A DNA stretch of 64,000 nt from contig JBBQGG010000002.1 of NCBI GenBank assembly GCA_038322815.1, forward strand, positions 47,922 through 111,921. The letters are read 5' to 3'. Shown here piece by piece: positions 1 through 9,094 of the stretch; within the stretch, counting starts at the first letter, position 1, and every line of letters starts with the position of its first letter. Source of the stretch: PALSA-1296 sp038322815 (GTDB lineage Bacteria; Bacteroidota; Ignavibacteria; Palsa-1295). A program made the position numbers and the translations under genes. The notes beneath the pieces are model-generated. The model saw only the letters and a program-made list of their open reading frames with translations, ran no database searches and had not been told where the DNA came from.

Positions 1-1
1 T

Positions 2-415
2 CTTTCTGCCGGTTACCAGACAATTGCCGGGGAAGATATAGATATTTCGGAATTTCATTCGAAATTAACACTCTTGGATTTTAGTTATATGGCTTGTGAG
101 CCCTGCAGGCAGTCTATTCCTTTTATTGTGAATCTTTTCAAAAAATATCAGGATAGTGGTTTGAGAATATGGGGTATTGATCCATTTGATAAAAAGGAAA
201 AAGATATTTTTTTACGATACGCATCAAGATACCATATAGATTTTCCTATGCTCTTTACTGATAAAACTAAAATGAAAGAAATAGGTATCAATGGTTATCC
301 GACGTATGTGCTTCTTGATAAAAATATGAAAGTTCTCTCTGTATTCAATGGCTTTGGACCATTATCTGTTGATTCATTTCTTGAACCTCAGATAAAGGAT
401 TTTCTCCGCAGATAG
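2..415 (+). CDS. Thioredoxin-fold (TlpA/redoxin-like) protein, 5' partial
   Basis: The reading frame is open from the left edge, so the N-terminus lies outside the window. The frame has no stop before position 413-415. The visible 137 residues carry a CxxC redox motif (Cys-Glu-Pro-Cys) after a short beta strand (LTLLDFSYMACEPC), then a helix and the typical cis-Pro segment (GINGYPTYVLLDKN). This is the arrangement of TlpA/ResA-like thiol-disulfide oxidoreductases, which act outside the cytoplasm on cytochrome or envelope protein thiols. A TTG at 74 could be called as a start but sits inside the fold, upstream of the catalytic motif, so I do not believe it. Substrate unknown. Confidence 0.8.
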   Translation, partial: LSAGYQTIAGEDIDISEFHSKLTLLDFSYMACEPCRQSIPFIVNLFKKYQDSGLRIWGIDPFDKKEKDIFLRYASRYHIDFPMLFTDKTKMKEIGINGYPTYVLLDKNMKVLSVFNGFGPLSVDSFLEPQIKDFLRR

Positions 416-516
416 CGCAGCAAAATTTCCTGCCCAGATGATGAATGGTCTTTACGTGTTGCCGGCATAATGGTGCTTATATTTTGTAAGACTAAGTTAT
501 GAAAAAATCAAATGCA

Positions 517-690
517 GTCATTTCGAACGGAGTCTGCCGCGACGAAGGAGCGGGAGACGTAGAGAGAAATCTATATAATAAGAATAAGTCATTATTTCTT
601 CTCCCTATTGGGAATTTAAAGGATCTATTCTTATTAATAGATTTCTCTCTCCTTTTCGCTCTTGGGGAGCGAAACTCCGTTCGGAATGAC
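517..690. repeat. MITE-like palindromic element
   Basis: The 174-bp stretch has 17-bp imperfect terminal inverted repeats (517-533 against 674-690, one mismatch, both built on GTCATTTCGAACGGAGT). A second inner inverted repeat (561-588 against about 624-650, core AGAGAGAAATCTAT) lets the whole element fold back on itself. Short overlapping open frames on both strands are by-products of the palindrome. No transposase is encoded. A degenerate half copy lies at 10338-10389. It looks like a non-autonomous mobile or REP-type repeat. Confidence 0.65.
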
Positions 691-800
691 AAAGCAGGCC
701 GTACTCCTCACTTTCCTGAAACTTAAATAGTCTATAATTGAATTTACTATTAGCTTGCCCACATCGGATTTAGTACATTATAACAGAACATAGTAATATT

Positions 801-3770
801 ATGTCACGTTTTTACATCTTCGCTGCGCTTTCATGCATTGGACTTTCTTTTCTTTATGCGCCATCCGTTTTTGCGCAGCAAACCGAGTCTTCGGAAAATG
901 AGCTTTTGAAATCAGCCGTTACCGTGCCAAATGAAATTGGTGTATATAAAGGGATCAATTCCATTCCCGAAGCTATCCGCAAGACAAAGCCTTTTGCCAG
1001 ACTGCTTTCGGATATGCAGCACACTTCCGGACTTAATGGTATCTATGAGCGGCAAACACGTATCGAAGCTTTCGGGCAGTCGCAATCCGATCTGTTCCGC
1101 GATGCGATGATCGCGGATAAAGTATCAGGCAGCAAGCTTCCCGTTTTTTCGGCAGCATGGGTAAATGTCGGACCGGTAAATACGGGAGGATGCACGAAGG
1201 CATTAGCCTTTCATCCAACAGATGGAAATACGATCTATGCCGGAGCTGCTGCAGGTGGTGTATGGAAAACAACGAATGCCGGATCGTCATGGACTCCGCT
1301 GACCGATCTTGTTATACCCGATCTTGCCGTAGCTTCTATAGCTGTCGATCCATCTTCTCCAAATACGATCTATGTCGGCTCGGGTGATCCCTCCGTTGCC
1401 TCTGACGGATTGCCGGGTACAGGGCTGTATAAATCTACTGATGCAGGATCGACATGGAACCGCATGGCTTCAGCAACATTGACCGGAGGCGTAAATAAAG
1501 TTCTTGTTCATCCGACCAATTCTAATATCGTTTTTGCATGCAGCTACGATAATGGTCGAGGTGTGTACCGCTCAACAAATGGCGGAGTAACATTCACAAA
1601 AGTATTTACTGCTGCGGCAGTTATCTGGGATATTATCTCCGCGCAAAAGATCGGCAATCAGTTGCTGATGTATTTTGTCGAAGGAAATCAGCCTGGCGGT
1701 ACTTCAACAGAATGCGGAGTATATAAATCACTTGATGACGGAGCAACATGGATAAAGATATCTGTAGGCGGTTTACCGGCAGGGAATACTATTGGTAAAT
1801 CTGCTCTTGCAATTCCTTCCGGTGATAAAACAAAGGTCTATTGTCTGATGGCAAAACCCGATGGAAATTTACAGGGATTATATCTATCCACAAACTCCGG
1901 AGTACTATTCAATCAGGTTGCAACAGTTCCTTCGTCGATCTTTAATCCCAACGGCAACGGTCCGCAGGGTTGGTACGATCTTTATCTTGCCATCGCGCCT
2001 ACGACAACACCAAACGATACGCTTTATATCGGAGGGGTCGAAGCGTATTATTCTTTCAATAGCGGCAACTCATGGACTGCCTACAGTGATTATAGCGGCA
2101 CCCATAACGTCCATGTTGATAATCAATCAATTGCTATCGACCCTACCAATTCGCGCAGAGTCTATACTGGAACAGATGGCGGAGTCTATCGCTCTATTGA
2201 TGCGGGGCAAACATGGACATACCGTTCTGCCGGAATGGAAACCATGCGCTTTTACCATATAGGTCTTGATAAGAATGATTTCTTAAAAACCTATGCCGGA
2301 GCTCAGGATCAAGGAACCTGGAAAGTGACTTCAGGTCAATCACCGTCGCAGATCTTTGGTGGCGATGGGTTCCAGCCTATTGTCGATCCGAGTAATTCAA
2401 ATACGATCTATGCTGAGGGTCCGGTCGGCGATCTATTTAAATCAACAAACGGAGGCGGAAATTTTACTTCGATCGACGATCCTGCTTTTGTACAGGGAAA
2501 TGCGAATTTCGAGCCTTCGGATTGGGAAACGCCATTTGCTATGGCACCGAAAAACAGTTCGACACTCTTTACCGGAAGGCAGCGTCTTTGGCAAAGTGTC
2601 AATGGCGGTAGTTCATGGAATGCGATCTCTCCAACACTGGTGCTCAATAATTATACCTATTTAATCGAATCCATCGGTTTATCGCCTGCCAATAACCAAC
2701 ACTTTTGGACGGGATATCAAGGCGGAAAGATCAGACTTACTACCGATGGCGGTTCGAATTGGGCTGATAAATCTACAGGATTACCGGGAAGTACTGTCCG
2801 TTCGATCGTCTGCCATCCAACCGATGCAGCGTGGGCACTTGCAGCATTTGAATCGTATGGAAATGCAGTGCGTGTTATGCGCACCACAAATTCCGGAACT
2901 TCGTGGACAAATGTTTCGGGGACTACAGCAAAACTTCCGGGTGTGCCGGTGAATTGTGTGGCGCTTGACTCTACCAGTCCTTCAACGGTATGGTATGCGG
3001 CAACTGATAACGGAATTTATTATACGCGCGATGCAGGAGTTACCTGGTCAATAGCGGGTTCAGGTTTAGGACTTGCTCCGTGCTGGGATGTCCAGGTACA
3101 TGCGAATAAGACAACGATCCGAGTCGGAACGCATGGCAGAAGCATTTGGGAAGGCAACGTCAATATTCTTCCCGTCGAACTTACGGGACTAAGCGCTACG
3201 AAAACAATTACCGGCACAAAGCTCGATTGGAAAACAGATAGCGAGCGAAGTAACTCGGGCTTCAAAGTAGAACGCAGTTATAATTATGCGACATTCGAAG
3301 AGCTAAGTTTTATTCCGGGAGCAGGAAATTCAAATACGGAAATTTCGTACAACTATTTCGATCCGAAACATGATGACGGATATTATATCTATCGCCTTGA
3401 ACAAGTTGATCTTGATGGCTCAACCCATTTATCGAATATCGTGGAAGTCCGCTATGGTGCAGCATCTGCACTGCGCTTAGACCAGAGCTTTCCGAACCCT
3501 TTCTTTGCCGGCAGTGCAGCAACAGGAAGTGCCCGAATCCGATACGAACTACCGAATCCCGATGAAGTAACACTGAAATTTGTTTCGGTATCCGGCGCCG
3601 TCGTTCGTACGCTCATTGACCACCAAACTCAGCAAGCAGGTGAACAAAATATCTTCTGGGATGGTACCGATGATAAGGGACTTCCTGTGGCAAGCGGAGT
3701 ATACTATTACAGACTCGATACGAAATCAGGAAGCAGCCTCTGGAATAAAATGATTTTGGTTACGAAGTAA
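801..3770 (+). CDS. Secreted BNR/sortilin-repeat protein with T9SS sorting domain
   Basis: This 989-residue protein begins with a signal peptide ending near VFAQQ. The middle consists of many BNR/VPS10 (sortilin-type) beta-propeller blades, recognisable from repeated 'G.YKSTDAGSTWN', 'GVYRSTNGGVTF' and 'GGVYRSIDAGQTW' segments. The last ~90 residues (SFPNPF..., then VSVSGAVVRTL, FWDGTDDKG, ASGVYYYRL) match a FlgD-Ig-like/type A T9SS sorting domain, so export through T9SS and surface attachment or release is expected. A linker at about residues 795-890 looks like an extra beta-sandwich. Ligand or enzymatic activity is unknown. The gene is transcribed alone and is followed by a strong terminator at 3859-3896. 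Confidence 0.9.
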   Translation: MSRFYIFAALSCIGLSFLYAPSVFAQQTESSENELLKSAVTVPNEIGVYKGINSIPEAIRKTKPFARLLSDMQHTSGLNGIYERQTRIEAFGQSQSDLFRDAMIADKVSGSKLPVFSAAWVNVGPVNTGGCTKALAFHPTDGNTIYAGAAAGGVWKTTNAGSSWTPLTDLVIPDLAVASIAVDPSSPNTIYVGSGDPSVASDGLPGTGLYKSTDAGSTWNRMASATLTGGVNKVLVHPTNSNIVFACSYDNGRGVYRSTNGGVTFTKVFTAAAVIWDIISAQKIGNQLLMYFVEGNQPGGTSTECGVYKSLDDGATWIKISVGGLPAGNTIGKSALAIPSGDKTKVYCLMAKPDGNLQGLYLSTNSGVLFNQVATVPSSIFNPNGNGPQGWYDLYLAIAPTTTPNDTLYIGGVEAYYSFNSGNSWTAYSDYSGTHNVHVDNQSIAIDPTNSRRVYTGTDGGVYRSIDAGQTWTYRSAGMETMRFYHIGLDKNDFLKTYAGAQDQGTWKVTSGQSPSQIFGGDGFQPIVDPSNSNTIYAEGPVGDLFKSTNGGGNFTSIDDPAFVQGNANFEPSDWETPFAMAPKNSSTLFTGRQRLWQSVNGGSSWNAISPTLVLNNYTYLIESIGLSPANNQHFWTGYQGGKIRLTTDGGSNWADKSTGLPGSTVRSIVCHPTDAAWALAAFESYGNAVRVMRTTNSGTSWTNVSGTTAKLPGVPVNCVALDSTSPSTVWYAATDNGIYYTRDAGVTWSIAGSGLGLAPCWDVQVHANKTTIRVGTHGRSIWEGNVNILPVELTGLSATKTITGTKLDWKTDSERSNSGFKVERSYNYATFEELSFIPGAGNSNTEISYNYFDPKHDDGYYIYRLEQVDLDGSTHLSNIVEVRYGAASALRLDQSFPNPFFAGSAATGSARIRYELPNPDEVTLKFVSVSGAVVRTLIDHQTQQAGEQNIFWDGTDDKGLPVASGVYYYRLDTKSGSSLWNKMILVTK

Positions 3771-3858
3771 TGTGGGTTAAATATTTCAGAGTATAAATCT
3801 GCCTCTGTAACCCTATAAATATCAACATTATAATTGTGCACACCACCCCTTTCCCTTT

Positions 3859-3896
3859 AAAACCAAAGAGTCGGCTTTTGCCGACTCTTTGGTTTT
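3859..3896. terminator. Bidirectional intrinsic terminator
   Basis: A perfect 17-bp stem (3859-3875 with 3880-3896, arms AAAACCAAAGAGTCGGC and complement) closes a TTTT loop. The stem ends in A/T runs on both sides, so it can act in either direction. It sits between the T9SS gene ending at 3770 and the leftward gene ending near 4015. Confidence 0.85.
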
Positions 3897-3970
3897 AGAA
3901 TTTGGGTTGAATTTCATCCTGCAAATATACGAAATTTTTCATCATGTGTCAAGGTGCTCAAACCGTGTTT

Positions 3971-3990
3971 TTATCAACATTTTATCCACA
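3971..3990 (+). promoter_or_regulatory. Pair of DnaA-box-like 9-mers
   Basis: TTATCAACA (3971-3979) and TTATCCACA (3982-3990) lie two bases apart in an AT-rich gap. The second matches the strong DnaA box exactly and the first differs at one position. No replication genes are nearby, so this is a possible DnaA-titration or chance site rather than an origin. Confidence 0.3.
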
Positions 3991-4014
3991 TAGGTGTTTG
4001 TTGATGAATAATTT

Positions 4015-4651
4015 TTATTTTACATGCTCTATCTTTCTTGTCACAACTTCATTCCCACTTTGCATAGAATCACCGGCTGCATTATCCATTCGTGAGAAAT
4101 ATTTTTCCTGAACCAAATTTGTGTTCTTGTCGAACTTGGCAAAAGGTGAGATATCGTTTGAATCTAATGTATTATTATGCCAGGAATATTGCACTGTATC
4201 AATGTATCGCCACCGATATCCTCCGTCATTTGGCTAAATCAATTTTTTCAGGAGAAGGGTAATAAATTCTTTGTTTTAGTTTTTCACCGATATCCTGCAA
4301 ACCTATACTCCCGGATGTAAAATCAAGAGGATAGGCATCATAACCTTTGCGTCTCCCACCGAACGGGGCTTGGTTAGCGGCAATGGCGCTGTATGTAAAT
4401 ACAACATTAATTCCTAGTGAATCCATTAAACGTTGTACTCTTGTCGGGCTTTCCTTCGGAGGGGCACCATTTGTGGTAGGCCAGCCTTGATCGGGGAAAA
4501 AGCTGTCATAAGCTTCAAATCGAATTGAATCCAAATTTTCCCAACCTTTCGATACTACCATCTGAGAGGATGAGAGCCGAGGAAAGACAAAAAATAAAGA
4601 AAACGATACGAGAAGCACAAGGTGCTTTAATAAAATAATAATGCTTTTCAT
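4015..4651 (-). pseudogene. Secreted protein of unknown function, frameshifted
   Basis: The first 141 codons (4651 down to 4226) start with a signal peptide (hydrophobic LLVSFSLFFVFPRLSSSQ) and then a soluble region with no family I recognise. They hit a TGA right after ...EKIDLAK. Reading one base on from there, a second open frame continues for about 70 codons (NDGGYRWRYIDTVQYSW... to ...KIEHVK) and stops at 4015-4017. Dropping one A from the AAA at about 4231-4233 joins the two into one ~212-residue protein. The gene lies just downstream of the leftward T9SS gene at 4670-5950 and is probably co-transcribed. It is either a real frameshift or a base-calling error. Confidence 0.6.
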
Positions 4652-4669
4652 AGGTATATTCCGTTAAAA

Positions 4670-5950
4670 TCAATGGGTGATTAAACAGTTAATAACCGAT
4701 CTATACTGTTCCGTTTGTATTGATAGGATATATGTACCAGAAGGAATCGAATGAACATCAATGGGCATAGTGTGTTGTCCTTCTGTTTGAATTTTATTCG
4801 TAAATGGTGAAAGGAGAACATGGCCTGCAATATCATAAAGTGCAATGCTTACGTGTTGAGCTAGGGGAAGAGAATAATTAATCGATACTGTTGAATTGCT
4901 CGGATTTGGGATAGTTGAAATGTGTAAGGAATCAGTCGCAGGAGGGTTTACCCAAGAATACCCTCCATTATATGTATGAAGAATAGTGCCTCCCGTTCCA
5001 ACTGCCCATCCATTAATGCTATCGGCAAATGTTATATCATAAAGATCGTTAGGAACTCCGGTGTATTGCCGTGCCCACGTTGCACCACTATTTGTAGATC
5101 TGAAAATTTTCCCTACTCCACCGGCTACACTAATATTATTCTTGTTCGAAGCTGTAATTGAAGTCATTGGAGTTTCTTCTGAATCACCCAACAAAGACGC
5201 GGTGAAACTATATCCGAGGTTTATGCTTTTGAATATGGCTTTTGTACTACCAAAATAGTTTCCGACTACCATAATGGTATTCGTATCGAGAAATACAATA
5301 TCGTCAAATGCCGTCTTATCGAAATACTGTCTGCAAGGATAACGCCAGGAATCTCCACCGTCAGTTGTCAAAAAGATACTTGCTGCGAATTCTCGCGGAA
5401 CAGGATCAAATAATCCAGAACCGACGGCAATGATGGTGAGAGAGTCATACGAAGCGAAAGCTCGGATTCTATCAGACCCCATAAAAGTTGTATCTGCAAT
5501 CCATGTTTTACCGCCGTCGTATGTTTTGGAGACGTGTTGAGGGCCATACAAGAATCCTCGATTTGGTGTGGTAAAATGGACTATGTCAACATCGCGCCCT
5601 GCTGCATAATCATTCCAAGTTTCTCCACCGTCCGTAGTAGCTGAGATCCATGCACGGCCTTTAGTACTATGTGCCCAGCCATGCAACCGATCAAGGAATT
5701 GAAATACAAACCTTCCGTTTTGATACGTCCTCCAAGTATTCCCTCCGTCAGTCGTATAATTTGAACCTGCCCAGCCAGTATCTTTATTTAGAAACTGGAT
5801 GCTAACGATATCATTCGTTACTCCGCTATTTTGCCTTATCCATCCCTGAACTCCTTCTTGAGATTGCCCGGGTTGATTCTCGATTTGATTCTGGGCAAGA
5901 CTTGCGCCTGCAAAAAATGCTGCGAAAAAGAATGTGATGATGATTTTCAT
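4670..5950 (-). CDS. Secreted YCF48/BNR-repeat protein with T9SS sorting domain
   Basis: I chose the ATG at 5950 rather than the upstream one at 5977. A GAGGAG ribosome site lies just before it, and the product then begins directly with a signal peptide (MKIIITFFFAAFFAGASLAQ). The mature part holds repeated blades such as 'GWAGSNYTTDGGNTWR', 'GKIFRSTNSGATWARQ' and 'GWAVGTGGTILHTYNGGYSW', typical of YCF48-like/BNR propellers. The C-terminal ~80 residues (IPNPSNSTVSINYSLP... GTYILSIQTE) form a type A T9SS sorting domain. Function is unknown; surface exposure is expected. It shares fold and export signal with the protein at 801-3770. Confidence 0.88.
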   Translation of the reverse strand: MKIIITFFFAAFFAGASLAQNQIENQPGQSQEGVQGWIRQNSGVTNDIVSIQFLNKDTGWAGSNYTTDGGNTWRTYQNGRFVFQFLDRLHGWAHSTKGRAWISATTDGGETWNDYAAGRDVDIVHFTTPNRGFLYGPQHVSKTYDGGKTWIADTTFMGSDRIRAFASYDSLTIIAVGSGLFDPVPREFAASIFLTTDGGDSWRYPCRQYFDKTAFDDIVFLDTNTIMVVGNYFGSTKAIFKSINLGYSFTASLLGDSEETPMTSITASNKNNISVAGGVGKIFRSTNSGATWARQYTGVPNDLYDITFADSINGWAVGTGGTILHTYNGGYSWVNPPATDSLHISTIPNPSNSTVSINYSLPLAQHVSIALYDIAGHVLLSPFTNKIQTEGQHTMPIDVHSIPSGTYILSIQTEQYRSVINCLITH

Positions 5951-6275
5951 AGAATACTCCTCAATAGGTTTATACAAATATACTATCTTTATGCCTCTAA
6001 TTAAAGACGCGTATAAAGATGTTCATTAATAACCCTATTTAAAAGACACTTGAAGTCCCTAAAAGTTACGTTTTTATTTCGCTAAATTTACGGTATTTGT
6101 GAAATTGATTGTTCGGTTTTGAAATACTGATTACACTGTGTAGAGCGCTGGAATCAGGCTCTTTATATTATTATGAACTATTCTCCCTAAATAACCGTAT
6201 TTTTAATCCCGTTCATTACTACGGCTGCCACTTGGGGTGTTGATGTTGTGTATTTTATTGCGGCAAGAAACGCAA

Positions 6276-6292
6276 TGTGAGATAGTCTCACA
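6276..6292. promoter_or_regulatory. CRP/FNR-like dyad upstream of 6316
   Basis: TGTGAGA (6276-6282) and TCTCACA (6286-6292) form a perfect 7-bp-arm dyad 23 bp before the start codon at 6316. The half-sites TGTGA/TCACA are those of CRP-family regulators, but here the spacing is seven bases instead of the usual six. It is a candidate operator. The rest of the divergent gap 5951-6315 shows no gene. Confidence 0.4.
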
Positions 6293-6315
6293 AATTTGTC
6301 TATGAGGAGAAAACT

Positions 6316-8193
6316 ATGAAAATCTTTACGAAACACACAGTATATATATTCTTACTACTGAGCTCTTTAGCATTATCTAACTCTGCGCGCGCAGATGATG
6401 ATTATGATATAGGCAACCCGACTCTAAAAGAGATATGGGTTGATCCCGTACACGGTCTTGATCTGCCCAATAGGGGTTCTACCCGCGCTTTAGCTCTTAA
6501 ATCTGTTACGAAAGCATGGGCGCAAATTCCTCAGACCTTGCATAATACCGGATATATAATATGGCTGACACCGGGGACATATTCTCCTGATGACGTTCCG
6601 ACAATATTTCAATCGGTCTATGGTACGGCGGATAACCCTGTTATCTTTCAAGCGGCAGATGATACAGGCGCCGTCATCCTGCCTTCGATAGATGTTACAA
6701 CCTGCCAGTATTTTTACATGATCGGTATTCACATTACACATTCCGGTGCAAGCCAGGGATCCTATGCAATAAATTTCAGGGCATGTGACCATATACTTCT
6801 TCGTCATTGTACATTCACCGGTTCTGATTCTACTTCAAGTGATACTGCTTTTCTCGGAGCCGGTTTTTACCAATGCCAGCATACGTATCTCGAGCATCTA
6901 GAGTTTGACAAAACATCGGGCAGTGCAATTGATCTCTATGCATCGCAATACGGACATATTAAGAATTCTTCGATCCATAATTACGGAGAAAGCGGAATAC
7001 TCCTGCGGGGCGGCACAGCATATTTTTCAATTCAGGAAAATACCATATTTTCCGGAAATGGCGGCGGTATAACCTGTTACTCGCCGGATACGGGCAGAGG
7101 TATAGATAATTTGGTGATGCCGTGGGCTCATTATGAAGTGTATGATATTAAATGTTTTAATAATATTATTCATCATACTCATGCAGCAGGGTTTTCCTGC
7201 AGTGGAGGATATAATATTCTCTTTGCACATAATACTCTCTATCAGACAGGATTAAATAATTCTCTCGTGATCCTCGGACTTGCCAGGCGCGCTCGGTCTA
7301 TTGATATTGATATTGCACGTGAGCGTATTGATTCCGGTGCATGGGGCACATGGTATCTCGACCGTGCCGATAGCGATGCCGCCCCGATCCCTAATAAAAA
7401 TATTTTTGTTTATAATAATGTCTTTCTTAATACGTCTGATTCTGCAACGACTTCATCACATTTCACTATTGCCGGACCGGCAACTACAATCGCGTTTAAC
7501 GCTTCATGCCCAAAGCCGGCATTTGCAGATGATAACGTGAAGATCAGAGGCAATATTATTTGGAACGGCAAATCAAAAGATCTTGGTATCAACCCAAGTT
7601 CAGGATGCGGTCCATCGAATCCGTCCTGCAATCAAACCCAACTCTATAGTGATAACCTGATCAATTCTGCCGAACCGGAATTTTTGAATGCCGCAGCCGG
7701 AAATTTTCATCCAACTCGCGGAAGCATTATCTATACCCTTGCAAAAGCATTTCCCATTCCGGATTTTTCATGGACAGGACTTCCTCCAAAACCGCATGAG
7801 CCGACAGGAAACACATCGAACAGCATTCCATTCGATAGAGATAGTAACCACCGCAATCCGAGTTTACCTATAGCAGGTGTGTTCGATATTTCAACATCTA
7901 CGGTTGACGGCAAGGTAAATCTTCAGGATAATATTTCTCTTTTGCAGAATTTCCCTAATCCGGCACATACGATGACAACGATCGAATTCCGCTTACGACA
8001 CCATGCTCAGGTTACGCTGGAAGTTTACGATATTCTTGGAGTAAAAATTGCAACGCTTATCTCAGAGGCGCTCGAGCAGGGCGATCATTTGGTAAATTGG
8101 AACACTTCGACACTGGTAACAGGCAAATACTTTTACCGTATAGTAACAGAGAATACCACGCAGACGAAACAAATGACAATCGTAAAGTTTTAA
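6316..8193 (+). CDS. Secreted right-handed beta-helix protein with T9SS sorting domain
   Basis: The product is 625 residues with a signal peptide (ending near NSARA), and GAGGAG lies just upstream of the ATG. Residues ~120-320 contain repeated short strands with 'YAINFRACDHILLRHCTF', 'GHIKNSSIHNYGESGILLRGG' and 'NIIHHTHAAGFSCSGG', the pattern of PbH1 parallel beta-helix repeats found in polysaccharide lyases and adhesins. The last ~80 residues (LLQNFPNPAHTMTTIEF... GKYFYRIVTE) form a T9SS type A sorting domain. A polysaccharide-active or surface-binding role is plausible, but no catalytic residues can be assigned. A CRP-like dyad lies upstream. Confidence 0.88.
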   Translation: MKIFTKHTVYIFLLLSSLALSNSARADDDYDIGNPTLKEIWVDPVHGLDLPNRGSTRALALKSVTKAWAQIPQTLHNTGYIIWLTPGTYSPDDVPTIFQSVYGTADNPVIFQAADDTGAVILPSIDVTTCQYFYMIGIHITHSGASQGSYAINFRACDHILLRHCTFTGSDSTSSDTAFLGAGFYQCQHTYLEHLEFDKTSGSAIDLYASQYGHIKNSSIHNYGESGILLRGGTAYFSIQENTIFSGNGGGITCYSPDTGRGIDNLVMPWAHYEVYDIKCFNNIIHHTHAAGFSCSGGYNILFAHNTLYQTGLNNSLVILGLARRARSIDIDIARERIDSGAWGTWYLDRADSDAAPIPNKNIFVYNNVFLNTSDSATTSSHFTIAGPATTIAFNASCPKPAFADDNVKIRGNIIWNGKSKDLGINPSSGCGPSNPSCNQTQLYSDNLINSAEPEFLNAAAGNFHPTRGSIIYTLAKAFPIPDFSWTGLPPKPHEPTGNTSNSIPFDRDSNHRNPSLPIAGVFDISTSTVDGKVNLQDNISLLQNFPNPAHTMTTIEFRLRHHAQVTLEVYDILGVKIATLISEALEQGDHLVNWNTSTLVTGKYFYRIVTENTTQTKQMTIVKF

Positions 8194-8213
8194 ATTCTCT
8201 TTCATATACATTC

Positions 8214-9032
8214 ATGCTTCGGTATTTTATCCGGGTTTTTATTGTATCTTTTCTTATCCACAACGTGGCAATGCCTTTATTCTCCCAAACATATAAAGGC
8301 AAACCTGTTTCGCATGTTTCTCTTATCGCCGGCAACATTCTTTCAGGCAAAGGTTTTACCCTTGGGATCAAAATGGATCTCGAGCCGCAATGGCATGCCT
8401 ATTGGAAAAACCCCGGCGATGCCGGTTTGCCAATGACAGCGAAAATAACAGATGGACATGGATATACTTCCGGCGAGCTGCGATATCCAACGCCGCATAA
8501 ATATAAAACCGGTGATGAAGTTCTTTTCGGTTACGATTCTGAAGTTGTTTTTTTGCTTCCAATAAAAGTATCTCCGGGAGCAGGATCGCAGCCACAGTTC
8601 AAAGTAAAGCTCACTTGGCTTGCCTGCAAAGAAGTTTGTTTGCCCGGCGAAGCTACACTTGAGTTCAGATCCGATACGATCAGCCCTCCTCAGCGGAAAG
8701 AAAATCAAAGATTGCTTGATCGCTGGACGGCAAGGCTTCCTCAGCCGGGAGAAGGATTTAATTTAGATAAGGTCGGAACAACGGTTACCGAAGTAAATGG
8801 AAAGCTTTCGGTCTTTATGAAATTTTTAGAAATGGCTCCGGGCACGATCACTGATTTCTTTCCCGATGTGATCGAAGGATTTGTCGCCGACCATGCAAAT
8901 ATTGTCATAGGGGAAACCGGTATTACACTTTCACTAACCCCTGAAAGTAAGGCTTCGAAGCTCTCCGAAATAAAAGGATTAATTCTTATCGGAACAAGCG
9001 GGTACGAAGTGAATATTCCGGTCAGGAATTAA
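8214..9032 (+). CDS. DsbD N-terminal-domain (disulfide corrector) protein
   Basis: The ATG at 8214 gives a clear signal peptide (MLRYFIRVFIVSFLIHNVAMPLFSQ). The frame is open further upstream but that part overlaps the previous gene. The mature domain matches the DsbD alpha/DsbC-corrector family: 'LEPQWHAYWKNPGDAGLP', 'LFGYDSEVVFLLP' and the Cys pair in 'WLACKEVCLPGEATL', which in DsbD receives electrons from the membrane domain. At ~272 residues it lacks the transmembrane and thioredoxin modules of full DsbD, so it needs partners. The next gene, a periplasmic redoxin-fold protein 62 bp on, is an obvious candidate or operon mate. Confidence 0.85.
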   Translation: MLRYFIRVFIVSFLIHNVAMPLFSQTYKGKPVSHVSLIAGNILSGKGFTLGIKMDLEPQWHAYWKNPGDAGLPMTAKITDGHGYTSGELRYPTPHKYKTGDEVLFGYDSEVVFLLPIKVSPGAGSQPQFKVKLTWLACKEVCLPGEATLEFRSDTISPPQRKENQRLLDRWTARLPQPGEGFNLDKVGTTVTEVNGKLSVFMKFLEMAPGTITDFFPDVIEGFVADHANIVIGETGITLSLTPESKASKLSEIKGLILIGTSGYEVNIPVRN

Positions 9033-9094
9033 GAATCTTCAGAAACAAGGCGGCCGATCATCCGTTTAATCTTTTTTACAAATGATCTGCAATT

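Noticed and set aside
492..726. Opposed open frames of 66 and 75 codons
   Set aside because: They fall inside the palindromic repeat 517-690 and mirror each other; no signal of coding.
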